From Rhodococcus sp. B50 (GTDB lineage: Bacteria > Actinomycetota > Actinomycetes > Mycobacteriales > Mycobacteriaceae): a DNA stretch of 64,000 bases. Both the position numbers and the translations under genes were made by a program. Under the pieces are notes generated by a model. It was not told the DNA's origin. It made no database searches and saw only the letters and a list, made by a program, of their open reading frames with translations. This document shows, one piece after another, positions 34,443-44,152 of the stretch (within the stretch, counting starts at the first letter, position 1; each line of letters opens with the position of its first letter). The stretch is taken from the NCBI RefSeq assembly GCF_013602415.1, contig NZ_WPAG02000002.1:2669480-2733479 (forward strand). The letters run 5' to 3'.

Positions 34443-34480
34443 GGGCACTCGGGGCACATGGCCCCGGGTGCCCTTTCTTT
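34443..34480 (+). terminator. Intrinsic terminator or attenuator between leader ORF and 34527 gene
   Basis: 13-bp stem GGGCACTCGGGGC (34443-34455) / GCCCCGGGTGCCC (34461-34473) with one T-G pair and loop ACATG, followed by TTTCTTT. It is the only hairpin I noted in the window with a proper T-tract. It lies 47 bases before the next start codon. Confidence 0.8.
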
Positions 34481-34526
34481 ATCCCCGACCGCGACCCACA
34501 CAAGATCACCTCGACAGGAGAACACC

Positions 34527-34769
34527 ATGAAACTTCGAATCGAATCCGGCGGCACCGTGTCGACCGAACTCCCCGACGACCTCACCGGTCACGCCATCAC
34601 CATCGACCTGAGCCGGGTCGGTGGCACCGAGAGCGGCGCCGCGTCGGCCGATCTCATCCGCGACCTGCTCGACCGTGGCGCGGCCAAGCTCGTCATCTCC
34701 GACGGCCGCGGCAAGCGCACCGTCGAACCCACCGCACACGACAACGGCACCCACGCGCACGCCGCCTGA
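34527..34769 (+). CDS. Small hypothetical protein (80 aa)
   Basis: 80 aa from ATG 34527 with AGGAG 6 bases upstream. Begins MKLRIESGGTVSTELPDDLT, then HAITIDLSRVGGTESGAASA and a C-terminal His/Thr-rich tail. Alternating beta/helix pattern; no domain recognised. It lies behind the terminator at 34443-34480, so read-through or an internal promoter is needed. Converges on purH, 38 bases between the stops. Confidence 0.65.
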   Translation: MKLRIESGGTVSTELPDDLTGHAITIDLSRVGGTESGAASADLIRDLLDRGAAKLVISDGRGKRTVEPTAHDNGTHAHAA

Positions 34770-34807
34770 GCGACGGTGCGCGCGGGTGCCGCGCGTCTGC
34801 GTTCGGA

Positions 34808-36370
34808 CTAGTGCGCGAAGTGTCGCGCGCCCGTGAGGTACAGGGTCACGCCCGCCTCGCGAGCAGCCTCGATGACCTCGTTGTCGCGCACCGAGCCGCC
34901 CGGCTGCACAATCGCCTTCACTCCGGCCTCGGTGAGCACCTGCAGGCCGTCGGCGAAGGGGAAGAAGGCATCCGACGCGGCGACCGACCCTGCGACCCGC
35001 TCACCCGCGCGGGTCACGGCGAGACGCGCCGAGTCGACACGATTGACCTGGCCCATACCGACACCGACGGTCGCGCCGCCCGAGGCCAGCAGGATCGCGT
35101 TGGACTTCACGGCACGGCATGCGCGCCAAGCGAATTCGAGGTCGCGCAGGACGGCTTCGTCTGCGGCCTCACCGCACGCGAGCTGCCAGTTCGCAGTGGA
35201 GTCGCCGTCCGCGGTGAGCACGTCGCGCTCCTGCAGGAGCAGACCACCGGAGATCTGACGGATCTCGACCGGTGCCGACTTCGGTGAATCGGCGCGCAGG
35301 ATGCGGATGTTCTTCTTGCGGGAGAGCACGTCGACAGCACCGTCGGCATACGACGGGGCGATGATCACCTCGGTGAAGATCTCGGCGACCTGCTCGGCCA
35401 TCTCGACGCTCACCTCACGATTCGCGGCGATGACGCCACCGAAGGCCGAGACCGGATCGCACTCGTGCGCGCTGCGGTGCGCGGTGGCGATGTCTTGGGC
35501 GATCGCGATGCCGCAGGGATTGGCGTGCTTGATGATGGCGACGCACGGCTCGCTGTGGTCGTGCGCGGCGCGCCAGGCGGCGTCGGCGTCCTGATAGTTG
35601 TTGTAGGACATTTCCTTGCCGTGGAACTGCTCGGCCTGCGCGAGACCCGGCTCGCCGGCCTCGTTCACGTACAGCGCCGCAGCCTGGTGAGGGTTCTCGC
35701 CGTAGCGAAGGACATTCGCGCGGGTCCAGGTCGCGCCGGTCCACGCCGGGAACTGCGACTCGTCGCCCTCGGGCTTCGCGTAGTCGCTGTTCATCCAGCT
35801 CGCCACCGCGACGTCGTAGGCGGCGGTGTGCTGGAACGCCTGCGCGGCAAGGCGCTTACGCTCCTCGAGGGTGAAACCGCCACCCTCGACGGCAGCGAGC
35901 ACGTCACCGTAGGCAGCCGGGTCGACGACGACCGCGACGGACGGGTGGTTCTTCGCTGCGGCACGCACCATCGACGGGCCGCCGATGTCGATCTGCTCGA
36001 CGCACTCGTCGGGGCTCGCACCCGAGGCGACCGTCTGCGTGAACGGGTAGAGGTTCACGATGACGAGCTCGAACGCCTCGATGCCGAGATCGGCGATCTG
36101 GTCGAGGTGGTCCTGCTTGCGGGTGTCGGCGAGGATTCCGGCGTGCACGCGCGGATGCAGCGTCTTCACCCGGCCTTCGAGGCACTCGGGGAAACCGGTC
36201 AGTTCCTCGACCTTCGTCACCGGCACGCCTGCGTCGGCGATGGTCTTTGCCGTGGAACCGGTCGAGACCAGCTCGACTCCTGCCGCGTGGAGCCCTGTCG
36301 CCAGCTCCACCAGCCCGCTCTTGTCGTACACGCTGACCAGCGCGCGGCGCACAGTCTTACGTTCGGTCAC
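34808..36370 (-). CDS. purH: Bifunctional AICAR transformylase/IMP cyclohydrolase
   Basis: Last two steps of purine synthesis to IMP. 520 aa from GTG at 36370 ([20 protein letters not shown]), overlapping the purN stop by 14 bases. IMP cyclohydrolase region 1-200 ([36 protein letters not shown]); transformylase region with [11 protein letters not shown] (Lys/His catalytic) and the C-terminal [20 protein letters not shown] and ARHFAH end. Full length. Coupled to purN. Confidence 0.97.
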   Translation of the reverse strand: MTERKTVRRALVSVYDKSGLVELATGLHAAGVELVSTGSTAKTIADAGVPVTKVEELTGFPECLEGRVKTLHPRVHAGILADTRKQDHLDQIADLGIEAFELVIVNLYPFTQTVASGASPDECVEQIDIGGPSMVRAAAKNHPSVAVVVDPAAYGDVLAAVEGGGFTLEERKRLAAQAFQHTAAYDVAVASWMNSDYAKPEGDESQFPAWTGATWTRANVLRYGENPHQAAALYVNEAGEPGLAQAEQFHGKEMSYNNYQDADAAWRAAHDHSEPCVAIIKHANPCGIAIAQDIATAHRSAHECDPVSAFGGVIAANREVSVEMAEQVAEIFTEVIIAPSYADGAVDVLSRKKNIRILRADSPKSAPVEIRQISGGLLLQERDVLTADGDSTANWQLACGEAADEAVLRDLEFAWRACRAVKSNAILLASGGATVGVGMGQVNRVDSARLAVTRAGERVAGSVAASDAFFPFADGLQVLTEAGVKAIVQPGGSVRDNEVIEAAREAGVTLYLTGARHFAH

Positions 36371-37004
36371 CGGGGATCACGGCCTTTCGTCCATCGGAAA
36401 CAACTCCACGGGTGGCGACGGCGGCGACCACCTCGGCAAGCAACCGTCGCTCCACAACCTTGATGCGCTCGTGCAGGGTGTCCTCGTCGTCATCGTCGAG
36501 CACCTGCACCGCTTCCTGCGCGAGAATCGGCCCGGTGTCGACGCCTCCGTCGACGAGGTGCACCGTCGAACCGGTGACCTTGACGCCGTAGGCCAGGGCG
36601 TCGGCGACGGCGTGCGCGCCGGGGAACGACGGCAGCAGCGCGGGATGCGTATTGATGATGCGACCGGAGAACCGCTCCAGGAACGCCGGGCCCAGGATCT
36701 TCATGAAACCGGCGGACACCACGAGGTCGGGTTCGTGGGCGGCGACCGCGTCGGTCAGCGCCCGGTCCCATGCGGCACGGTCCTCGAAGTCGCGCAGTGC
36801 GACGCGGAACGACCGGATCTCCTCGTCGGCAGCGTGCCCTTCCGCGGGGCACTCGCGATCGACTCCGACAGCGACGACCGTTGCAGGATATCCGTCTGTC
36901 CGAGTGGCCTCGAGCAGCGAACGCAGCAGGCTGCCCGTGCCCGAGGCGAGGACGACGAGCCGCGCCGGCGCGGTGGGCGGCAGCTGGTCACGCGAGGCAG
37001 TCAG
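36357..37004 (-). CDS. purN: Phosphoribosylglycinamide formyltransferase, apparent CTG start
   Basis: Transfers formyl from 10-formyl-THF to GAR. 215 aa if started at the CTG at 37004. Between the upstream stop (37060) and the homologous core there is no in-frame ATG, GTG or TTG; the CTG is preceded by AGGAG at 6 bases. Core: [20 protein letters not shown] (phosphate loop), [33 protein letters not shown] (catalytic Asn/His) and [16 protein letters not shown] (Asp). In the cluster DUF5336-DUF6350-purN-purH, as in mycobacteria. Confidence 0.93.
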   Translation of the reverse strand: MTASRDQLPPTAPARLVVLASGTGSLLRSLLEATRTDGYPATVVAVGVDRECPAEGHAADEEIRSFRVALRDFEDRAAWDRALTDAVAAHEPDLVVSAGFMKILGPAFLERFSGRIINTHPALLPSFPGAHAVADALAYGVKVTGSTVHLVDGGVDTGPILAQEAVQVLDDDDEDTLHERIKVVERRLLAEVVAAVATRGVVSDGRKAVIPGDRT

Positions 37005-37059
37005 GGTCCACTCCTGTGAAGTCGAGGTGGGTCGGCCGATCGACCGGCCGTAGGAGAGC

Positions 37060-38646
37060 CTAGTCGGCGCCCTTTTCGGCCTTGTTCGCGACCTCCTCGT
37101 CGGGCTCGTCCTCCTCGACGATCTCGACGACCTCGGCGTCGATGACGCCATCGGAGTCGGAGTCGACGACGCCATCGGCGTCCGTGTCGCTCTCCGAGTC
37201 CGTGTCGATGACGTCATCGGAGTCCGGCTCATCGTCCTCGTCGGCCGCAACGTCCTCGGCGGCGGCGTCCTCGGTCGCCGGAGCCTCAAGCTCAGGAGTT
37301 CCGTCTTCGGACGACTCGAGTTCTGCGGCGGCGTCATCCGTATCGTCCGCGTCACCTGCTTCCGCCGTGGCCGCTGCATCCTCCACGGTCTCCTCGTCGA
37401 CGTGGGCGTCGGCCCGCAGCGCGGCCGCGGCCAGCCGTCCTTCGCGCCACATCAGCAGCTGCGCCGTGATGATGCCGAGCAGGCCCGACCACGCGAAGAC
37501 GAGGATTCCGGCGAGCCACCAGTTGGCACCGACCACCCCGAAGACTCCGAGCGGACCACCCGCGGCCCAGGCCGCCAGCGCCGTGACGAGTCCGGCCCCC
37601 GCTGCGGCGGCGAGTACCGTCCACGCCGCGTCGGCGCTGCCGACCGGAGCACCGTCGGCCTTCGCCTGCAGGGTCCGCTGGGCGGCGAAACGGCCGAGCA
37701 GCGCACCGATCGTCGCCGGAACGGCCAGCAGCACCGGCCAGAACGCCGCGGCCGGACCGGAGGGGACCGCCGCAAGCACCGGCAGGGCCGGGAGGTCGCC
37801 ACCCGTCGCCTCGAACAGGCTCAGGTGGATGTCGCCGAAGTGCACGGTGCTGCCCGTGAGAACGGCTGCAGCTCCGATGACGACATTGGGCAGATACAGG
37901 ATCGACATCACCGTCAGACCCAGCACGCCGGTCCAGTGGTCCCCGCGCGCCAGCAGTTCGCCGACGACGTTCCACGACCACAGGAGCCCTGCCACGACCG
38001 CGACTCCACCGACCGCGAACATCCCGAGCAGCACCCGCAGCGCCGGACGGAACGCCAGCACGAGCCAGTCGGGCGCCGAGTAGTACCGCACCACCGGCTT
38101 CCACACTCGGGACCCGATACCGATGAGCGCTGCGAGGAGGTAGATGCCGGTGACCCACGCCAGGGCGGCTGCGGCGTTCGGTGGCGTCACCGGCAGCACG
38201 CTCGCCGCGTCCTGCAGCACGATCAGCGACGCGGCGGTCACCAGGAGCGGACCCGCGAGGGTCGCGACGGTGATGCGGGAGACGTCCTGCCGGTCGAGGG
38301 CGTAACCGCTGTTCTCGACGATCGCGTCGGCCGCCGATGCGCATCCGCGTGCGGCCTGCCAGAGCAGGACTGCCGTGGGCAGCAGCGGCAGCACGCCCAG
38401 CGACGTGCCGTCGATCGTGAGCGTCACCTGGTGCAGCGCGAGCCACGTTCCGGCGATCGCGGCGTAGATGCCGGTGAGGTCGCTGTTGGCGACGACCATC
38501 GTCGTCACCACGATCGTGGCCACGACGGCGAGCGTCACCGCCGGAACACGCGCCGCGGTGCCGAGGAGGATGCGGAACCGCTCCGGGTCCAGGTGGTCGT
38601 CGTCGGGTGGAACGTGCCGGGTCGACCGGCCGAGCGTCGAAGTCAT
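37060..38646 (-). CDS. DUF6350 polytopic membrane protein with acidic tail
   Basis: 528 aa (Rv0955 position). About 10-12 helices fill residues 30-410, with paired runs such as FVAATIVVTT-type TM starts and GIGSRVWKPVVRYYSAPDWL. From about 420 to the end it is extremely acidic (AATAEAGDADDTDDAAAELE, VDSDSDGVIDAEVVEIVEED), a cytoplasmic disordered tail ending in VANKAEKGAD. Linked to purN/purH by position only. Related proteins are unstudied; a cell-envelope role is an inference from the neighbouring DUF5336 gene. Confidence 0.85.
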   Translation of the reverse strand: MTSTLGRSTRHVPPDDDHLDPERFRILLGTAARVPAVTLAVVATIVVTTMVVANSDLTGIYAAIAGTWLALHQVTLTIDGTSLGVLPLLPTAVLLWQAARGCASAADAIVENSGYALDRQDVSRITVATLAGPLLVTAASLIVLQDAASVLPVTPPNAAAALAWVTGIYLLAALIGIGSRVWKPVVRYYSAPDWLVLAFRPALRVLLGMFAVGGVAVVAGLLWSWNVVGELLARGDHWTGVLGLTVMSILYLPNVVIGAAAVLTGSTVHFGDIHLSLFEATGGDLPALPVLAAVPSGPAAAFWPVLLAVPATIGALLGRFAAQRTLQAKADGAPVGSADAAWTVLAAAAGAGLVTALAAWAAGGPLGVFGVVGANWWLAGILVFAWSGLLGIITAQLLMWREGRLAAAALRADAHVDEETVEDAAATAEAGDADDTDDAAAELESSEDGTPELEAPATEDAAAEDVAADEDDEPDSDDVIDTDSESDTDADGVVDSDSDGVIDAEVVEIVEEDEPDEEVANKAEKGAD

Positions 38647-38695
38647 CGGGTCGAGAGTGTCACCGTCGCGGCGATCGTGGTGTCAGGCGCGCCGA

Positions 38696-39781
38696 TCACC
38701 GCTGGTCGTCCGGGGCGCGGAAGGCCTGAGTGGCGTCCTGGTCGCCGGTCGTGGAGGTGCCGGAGTCCTCGCGATGGTCCGTACCCGTGGTGTGGGTCTC
38801 GGACTCGGTCCGGTCGGCCGGGGCGTCGGTACGATCGTTCGACTCCGGCGTCGTGTGCGACTCCTGCACGGGGTACTGCTGGGTCGGCTGCGCGCCCGTG
38901 TACTGCTGTCCACCGGAGTACTGCTGGCCACCCGAATAGGGCTGAGCGCCGTACTGCTGGGCACCGGGGTACTGTGCTCCCCCGCCGTACTGCTGGGAGC
39001 CCGGGAACTGCTGCGCTCCGCTGTACTGCTGCCCTCCGCCGTACTGCTGTGCGCCCGGATACTGCTGCGACCCCGGATACTGCTGCGACCCGCTGTACTG
39101 CTGGGCACCGGAGTACTCCCCGGACGCCCCCTGCTGGCCCGGATACGCCTGATGTCCGGGATGGGAAGCCTCGAACTGTGATTGCCCGCCGGCGACTCCC
39201 GGCTGCTGGGCGCCGTACCCCTGCGGCTGTCCGTAACCTTGTGCGCCGTAGCCCTGGGTCGCACCGAAGCCTTGCTGCTGACCGGATCCCGGAGCACCAC
39301 CGAATCCCGGGTACTGCCCGGCGGCCTGCTGCGATCCGAGCGAGCTGCGGCCACCCGACCGCCCCGACACAAGGATGCCGAGACCGAACAGCAACGCCAC
39401 GAGCGCCAGCGCGAACTGCAGGAATCCGAGAACGAGGATCGTCACGCCGCCCCACGCGATTCCGGTGTCCTCGGGCAGGTGGAAGAGCTGGAACAGCGAC
39501 GTGACGAAACCGACGCCCGACGCCGCGACGGCCACGGCACGCAGATCCTGGCCTGGCAGCAGCGACAGTGCGGCGCTCGCACCACCGAAGAGCAGGAAGG
39601 CCAGGGGCACGACGGCGAAGCCGAAATCGAACGAAGTGAGCGCCACCTGGGAGCCGAAGGTGATGTTCACGAACGGGGTGAGTCCGAGCAGGAAGTTCAC
39701 GGCACCGAGCACGGCCACTGCGAGTGGCAGCAGCAACGGCACCACCTTGCTCTGGGCAGATGCGCCTGCGGGGAATGTCAT
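38696..39781 (-). CDS. DUF5336 membrane protein with Gln/Tyr/Gly-rich repeat tail
   Basis: 361 aa (Rv0954, 34-kDa antigen-like). Residues 1-140 hold four membrane helices ([40 protein letters not shown], then two more). The rest is a low-complexity tail with many QQY/PG units ([20 protein letters not shown]) ending in an Asp/Thr/Glu stretch. In mycobacteria Rv0954 is reported to interact with the divisome protein CrgA (established knowledge). Upstream of the DUF6350 gene, 49 bases apart. Divergent from the IMPACT-like gene. Confidence 0.88.
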   Translation of the reverse strand: MTFPAGASAQSKVVPLLLPLAVAVLGAVNFLLGLTPFVNITFGSQVALTSFDFGFAVVPLAFLLFGGASAALSLLPGQDLRAVAVAASGVGFVTSLFQLFHLPEDTGIAWGGVTILVLGFLQFALALVALLFGLGILVSGRSGGRSSLGSQQAAGQYPGFGGAPGSGQQQGFGATQGYGAQGYGQPQGYGAQQPGVAGGQSQFEASHPGHQAYPGQQGASGEYSGAQQYSGSQQYPGSQQYPGAQQYGGGQQYSGAQQFPGSQQYGGGAQYPGAQQYGAQPYSGGQQYSGGQQYTGAQPTQQYPVQESHTTPESNDRTDAPADRTESETHTTGTDHREDSGTSTTGDQDATQAFRAPDDQR

Positions 39782-39862
39782 CGATTCTCCTGCCGTCGGT
39801 CGGTGTGTCGGTTGCTCGTCCTGCAGTAACCAGCCTAGGGACTACCCGAGAGAATGGGGTCC

Positions 39863-40486
39863 ATGCCGCACACTCTCGCCCCCGGTCCCGATGTCGTGGT
39901 CGAGACGGAGGTCAAGCATTCGCGCTTCCTTGCGGCGGTTCGCCGTGTCGACACGGCCGACGCCGCGCTCGCCTTCGTCGACGAACAACGCCGACTGTAT
40001 CCCGATGCCCGACACCACTGCTGGGCGTTCGTAGTGGGTGACGACCAGTCGATGCGTGCGGAGCGGTCGAGCGACGACGGGGAACCGGGCGGTACCGCCG
40101 GGATACCGATGCTGCAGGTCCTGCACCACCGGGATCTCGTGAATGTCGCGGTGGTGGTGACCCGCTGGTTCGGAGGGATCAAGCTCGGCGCGGGCGGTCT
40201 GGTGCGCGCGTACTCGGGCGCGGTCGCTACGGCACTGGACGAGGCGTCCCTCGTCGAGCGCCGGCAGCAGGAGAAGTTCACCCTCGCGATCGACCACGCC
40301 GAGGCGGGTCGTGTGGAGGCGGAACTGCGGGGACGGGGCGTCGCGGTGCTCGACGTCGCCTATGCGGACAGGGTGGTCCTCACTGTCGCGGGGCGCGAGC
40401 GCGGTGAGCTGGAGGGCTGGGTGGCGTCGCTGACGTCCGGTGCGGGCGAACTCGAACCCGCGGGCATCGACTGGATCGACGCCTGA
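39863..40486 (+). CDS. YigZ/IMPACT-family protein
   Basis: 207 aa from ATG 39863 (39854 is also in frame). N-terminal IMPACT domain: VKHSRFLAAVRRVDTADAAL, RHHCWAFVV, and DDGEPGGTAGIPMLQVL with VVVTRWFGGIKLGAGGLVRA. The C-terminal DUF1949 part is ferredoxin-like (FTLAIDHAEAGRVEAELRGR). It may act in ribosome-linked stress or proline-peptide handling (family knowledge, weak). A palindromic repeat follows the stop. Confidence 0.9.
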   Translation: MPHTLAPGPDVVVETEVKHSRFLAAVRRVDTADAALAFVDEQRRLYPDARHHCWAFVVGDDQSMRAERSSDDGEPGGTAGIPMLQVLHHRDLVNVAVVVTRWFGGIKLGAGGLVRAYSGAVATALDEASLVERRQQEKFTLAIDHAEAGRVEAELRGRGVAVLDVAYADRVVLTVAGRERGELEGWVASLTSGAGELEPAGIDWIDA

Positions 40487-40489
40487 AAC

Positions 40490-40537
40490 GCCCGTGCGCG
40501 TTTCCGGTAGCAGCAGCTACCGAAAACGCGCACGGGC
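40490..40537. repeat. Palindromic repeat, copy 1
   Basis: 22-base arms 40490-40511 and 40516-40537 (GCCCGTGCGCGTTTCCGGTAG in the left arm), one mismatch, loop AGCA. Here it lies between convergent genes and may terminate both. A second copy with 21 of 22 identical left-arm bases lies at 58009-58056, in a divergent gap. Confidence 0.75.
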
Positions 40538-40549
40538 AGCGACGCTGCT

Positions 40550-41452
40550 TTACAGCGACTGCAGGATCTCGCGAGCGAGCGCAGCGGTCTCGGACGGCGT
40601 CTTGCCGACCTTCACGCCGGCCGCCTCGAGAGCGTCCTTCTTGGCCTGAGCGGTGCCCGAGGAGCCCGAGACGATGGCGCCGGCGTGGCCCATGGTCTTG
40701 CCCTCGGGGGCGGTGAAGCCCGCGACGTAGCCGACGACCGGCTTGGTCACGTTGGCCTTGATGTAATCGGCCGCGCGCTCCTCGGCGTCGCCGCCGATCT
40801 CGCCGATCATGACGATGACCTTGGTCTCCGGGTCCTTCTCGAACGCCTCGATGGCGTCGATGTGGGTGGTGCCGATGACCGGGTCGCCGCCGATGCCGAT
40901 GGCAGTGGAGAAGCCGTACTCGCGCAGCTCGTACATCATCTGGTAGGTCAGGGTGCCCGACTTGGACACGAGGCCGACCGGGCCCTTGCCGGCGATGTTC
41001 GCCGGGGTGATGCCGACGAGCGCCTCACCCGGGGTGATGATGCCGGGGCAGTTGGGGCCGATGATGCGGGTCTTGTTGCCCTTCTCGACGTTGTAGGCCC
41101 ACGCGTACGCGGAGTCCTGCACCGGGATGCCCTCGGTGATGACCACGAGCAGCGGGATCTCCGCGTCGATGGCCTCGACGATGGCGTCCTTCGAGAAGGC
41201 CGGGGGAACGAACGCGATCGAGACGTCGGCGCCGGTCTCCTTGATGGCCTCGGCGACGGAGCCGAAGACGGGGAGCTCGACCGGGTTGCCGTCCTTGTCG
41301 GTATGCGAAACCGTGGTGCCGGCCTTGCGGGCGTTCACGCCGCCGACGACCTGGGTTCCGGCCTTGAGCATGAGCGCGGTGTGCTTGGTGCCCTCGCCGC
41401 CGGTGATGCCCTGGACGATGACCTTGGAATCCTTGGTAAGGAAGATTGCCAT
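40550..41452 (-). CDS. sucD: Succinyl-CoA synthetase alpha subunit
   Basis: 300 aa, ATG at 41452 ([20 protein letters not shown]). CoA-binding Rossmann part with [12 protein letters not shown], then the phosphohistidine region [20 protein letters not shown] (His about 253) and [12 protein letters not shown]. Makes the TCA-cycle enzyme with SucC, whose stop is 16 bases upstream. Converges on the YigZ gene. Confidence 0.97.
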   Translation of the reverse strand: MAIFLTKDSKVIVQGITGGEGTKHTALMLKAGTQVVGGVNARKAGTTVSHTDKDGNPVELPVFGSVAEAIKETGADVSIAFVPPAFSKDAIVEAIDAEIPLLVVITEGIPVQDSAYAWAYNVEKGNKTRIIGPNCPGIITPGEALVGITPANIAGKGPVGLVSKSGTLTYQMMYELREYGFSTAIGIGGDPVIGTTHIDAIEAFEKDPETKVIVMIGEIGGDAEERAADYIKANVTKPVVGYVAGFTAPEGKTMGHAGAIVSGSSGTAQAKKDALEAAGVKVGKTPSETAALAREILQSL

Positions 41453-41468
41453 TGTTCTGTGTGTCCCT

Positions 41469-42638
<1,170 letters not shown>

Positions 42639-43081
42639 CTGCTCACCGTCTCGTCTGCGTTCACGCCCGCTCCGGGGTATCGAGCGGGTCGTTTCGGACT
42701 CTAGTTTCTCGGCCGGGCCGCGGATCACGCGCGGCAGTCTCATGTGGCACAGGTCACGCGCGCGTTGGTTCCGGGAACGACTTCGCAGTTCCCCTCCCGA
42801 AAGGTGGCCGACGCCACGATCGAGCGGAGCACTCGGTTCAGAATGACAGGTATCCACTTCTCCGCCGACACCGGATCCCGCGCGACCGTCACGCAACGAA
42901 CTCGTGACATGTCGTAAAGCAGTGTTTGAGTCGCGATCGACTGGGCAATGTCCCTATTTGCCCCGGTTTGAACTGTGATGCCACTCACATAACGTGCTCC
43001 GGACGAACTATGGCTTGCCACCCCTGCGATCGCTTCGTTACCGTCGCCTGGTCGAAGTAACGATGAGGTCACGAACGGAGG
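42639..43081. promoter_or_regulatory. Divergent sucC / M23 peptidase promoter gap with CRP/GlxR-like sites
   Basis: 443 bases without a gene. It contains TGTGA-TGCCAC-TCACA (42974-42989), an exact match to the TGTGA-N6-TCACA pattern of CRP/GlxR, and a weaker TGTGG-CACAGG-TCACG (42743-42758) nearer sucC. TTCGTTAC...GTAACGA (43035-43062) precedes the peptidase. Control of sucCD by cAMP-receptor proteins is known in relatives; which gene each site serves is inference. Confidence 0.6.
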
Positions 43082-43087
43082 ATGGCG

Positions 43088-44059
43088 ATGCGCTCTGGCA
43101 GTCCGAGTGCCGGCAGCCGAACCCGCCGTCCCGAATCGGCCCCCGACGACTGGAACGCCTGGGAAGCCGCCACGCTCGACTTCCGTAACACCGGCCCCGG
43201 TCCCGAGCCGACCTACTACTCCGACTCCCACGGCCACGCTGTCCGCTTCTCGCGCGATCACTCCGAGAACACCGACGTCACCGCTCCCGCTTCCCGCAGC
43301 GGAGCACACCGACTTCCCACTCCCCCCACCGCCCTCAAGGGCCGTGCCGCCGTCTTCGCGGTCGCTGCCGGTGCCGTCGTGGCGGCCGGCCAGGCCGCAG
43401 CCAACGGTGGTCCGGGGCAGAGGACAGAACACTCCGAGGTCGCTCTCGCTGCCGGCGAAGCGGATTCGTCGGTCATCACCGCCACCGCCGTGCCCCAGGC
43501 CGCGCAGTTCGCACCGAGCGCCGACGTCGAGCCGTCGCAGGCTCCGCAGGTGCTCAACATCGCCGACCCCAACGACCTGTCGCAGTTCTCGAATCTACTG
43601 GCCAAGGGCCAGCGGTTCAGCGAGGAACGCGCTGCGCGTGAGGCCGCGGCCCGCCGTCCGCTGTTCGTGCTTCCCGCTGTGGGTTCGTTCACCTCGCACT
43701 TCGGTGCCCGCTGGGGCACACTCCACGCCGGCATCGACATCGCCGGCCCCATCGGCACCCCCATCCTCGCGGTCGCCGACGGTGAGGTCATCGACTCCGG
43801 CCCGGCCTCCGGCTTCGGCATGTGGATCCGACTCCTCCACGCCGACGGCACCGTCACCGTGTACGGGCACATCGACCAGTCCCTGGTGACCGTGGGTCAG
43901 CGGGTCATGGCCGGCGACCAGATCGCCACCATGGGCAATCGCGGCTTCTCCACCGGCCCGCACCTGCACTTCGAGGTGCACCTCAACGGCGTCGACAAGA
44001 TCGACCCCGTCCCGTGGCTCGCGACCCGCGGCATCGCCCTCGGCGTCCAGCGCGACTGA
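43088..44059 (+). CDS. M23 (LytM-type) peptidoglycan peptidase
   Basis: 323 aa from ATG 43088, chosen because GGAGG lies 6 bases before it and directly abuts the earlier ATG at 43082. Position of Rv0950c. A basic, Ser-rich cytoplasmic N-terminus is followed by a short hydrophobic stretch (AAVFAVAAGAVVAAGQAAA, about 88-108) that should anchor or export it. The M23 domain (about 195-315) has zinc ligands in HAGIDIAGPIGTPI (H, D) and HLHFEVHLNGVDKIDP, with VTVYGHIDQ between. A cell-wall hydrolase acting outside. Confidence 0.92.
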   Translation: MRSGSPSAGSRTRRPESAPDDWNAWEAATLDFRNTGPGPEPTYYSDSHGHAVRFSRDHSENTDVTAPASRSGAHRLPTPPTALKGRAAVFAVAAGAVVAAGQAAANGGPGQRTEHSEVALAAGEADSSVITATAVPQAAQFAPSADVEPSQAPQVLNIADPNDLSQFSNLLAKGQRFSEERAAREAAARRPLFVLPAVGSFTSHFGARWGTLHAGIDIAGPIGTPILAVADGEVIDSGPASGFGMWIRLLHADGTVTVYGHIDQSLVTVGQRVMAGDQIATMGNRGFSTGPHLHFEVHLNGVDKIDPVPWLATRGIALGVQRD

Positions 44060-44152
44060 AGTTACCGACCTACCGAGTCACCGATCCATCGGGGGCGAGA
44101 CCCCACCGCCGGGCGCGGTCGCGTCCGCTACGGCATCACGCGCCGCGCGGCA

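Noticed and set aside
38940-39240. Periodic DNA in the DUF5336 gene as a CRISPR or minisatellite
   Set aside because: The periodicity follows QQY/PG codons, with no fixed unit length and no unique spacers.
37402-39504. Long plus-strand open frame antisense to the DUF6350 and DUF5336 genes
   Set aside because: Shadow of the opposite strand; no RBS and highly repetitive basic translation.
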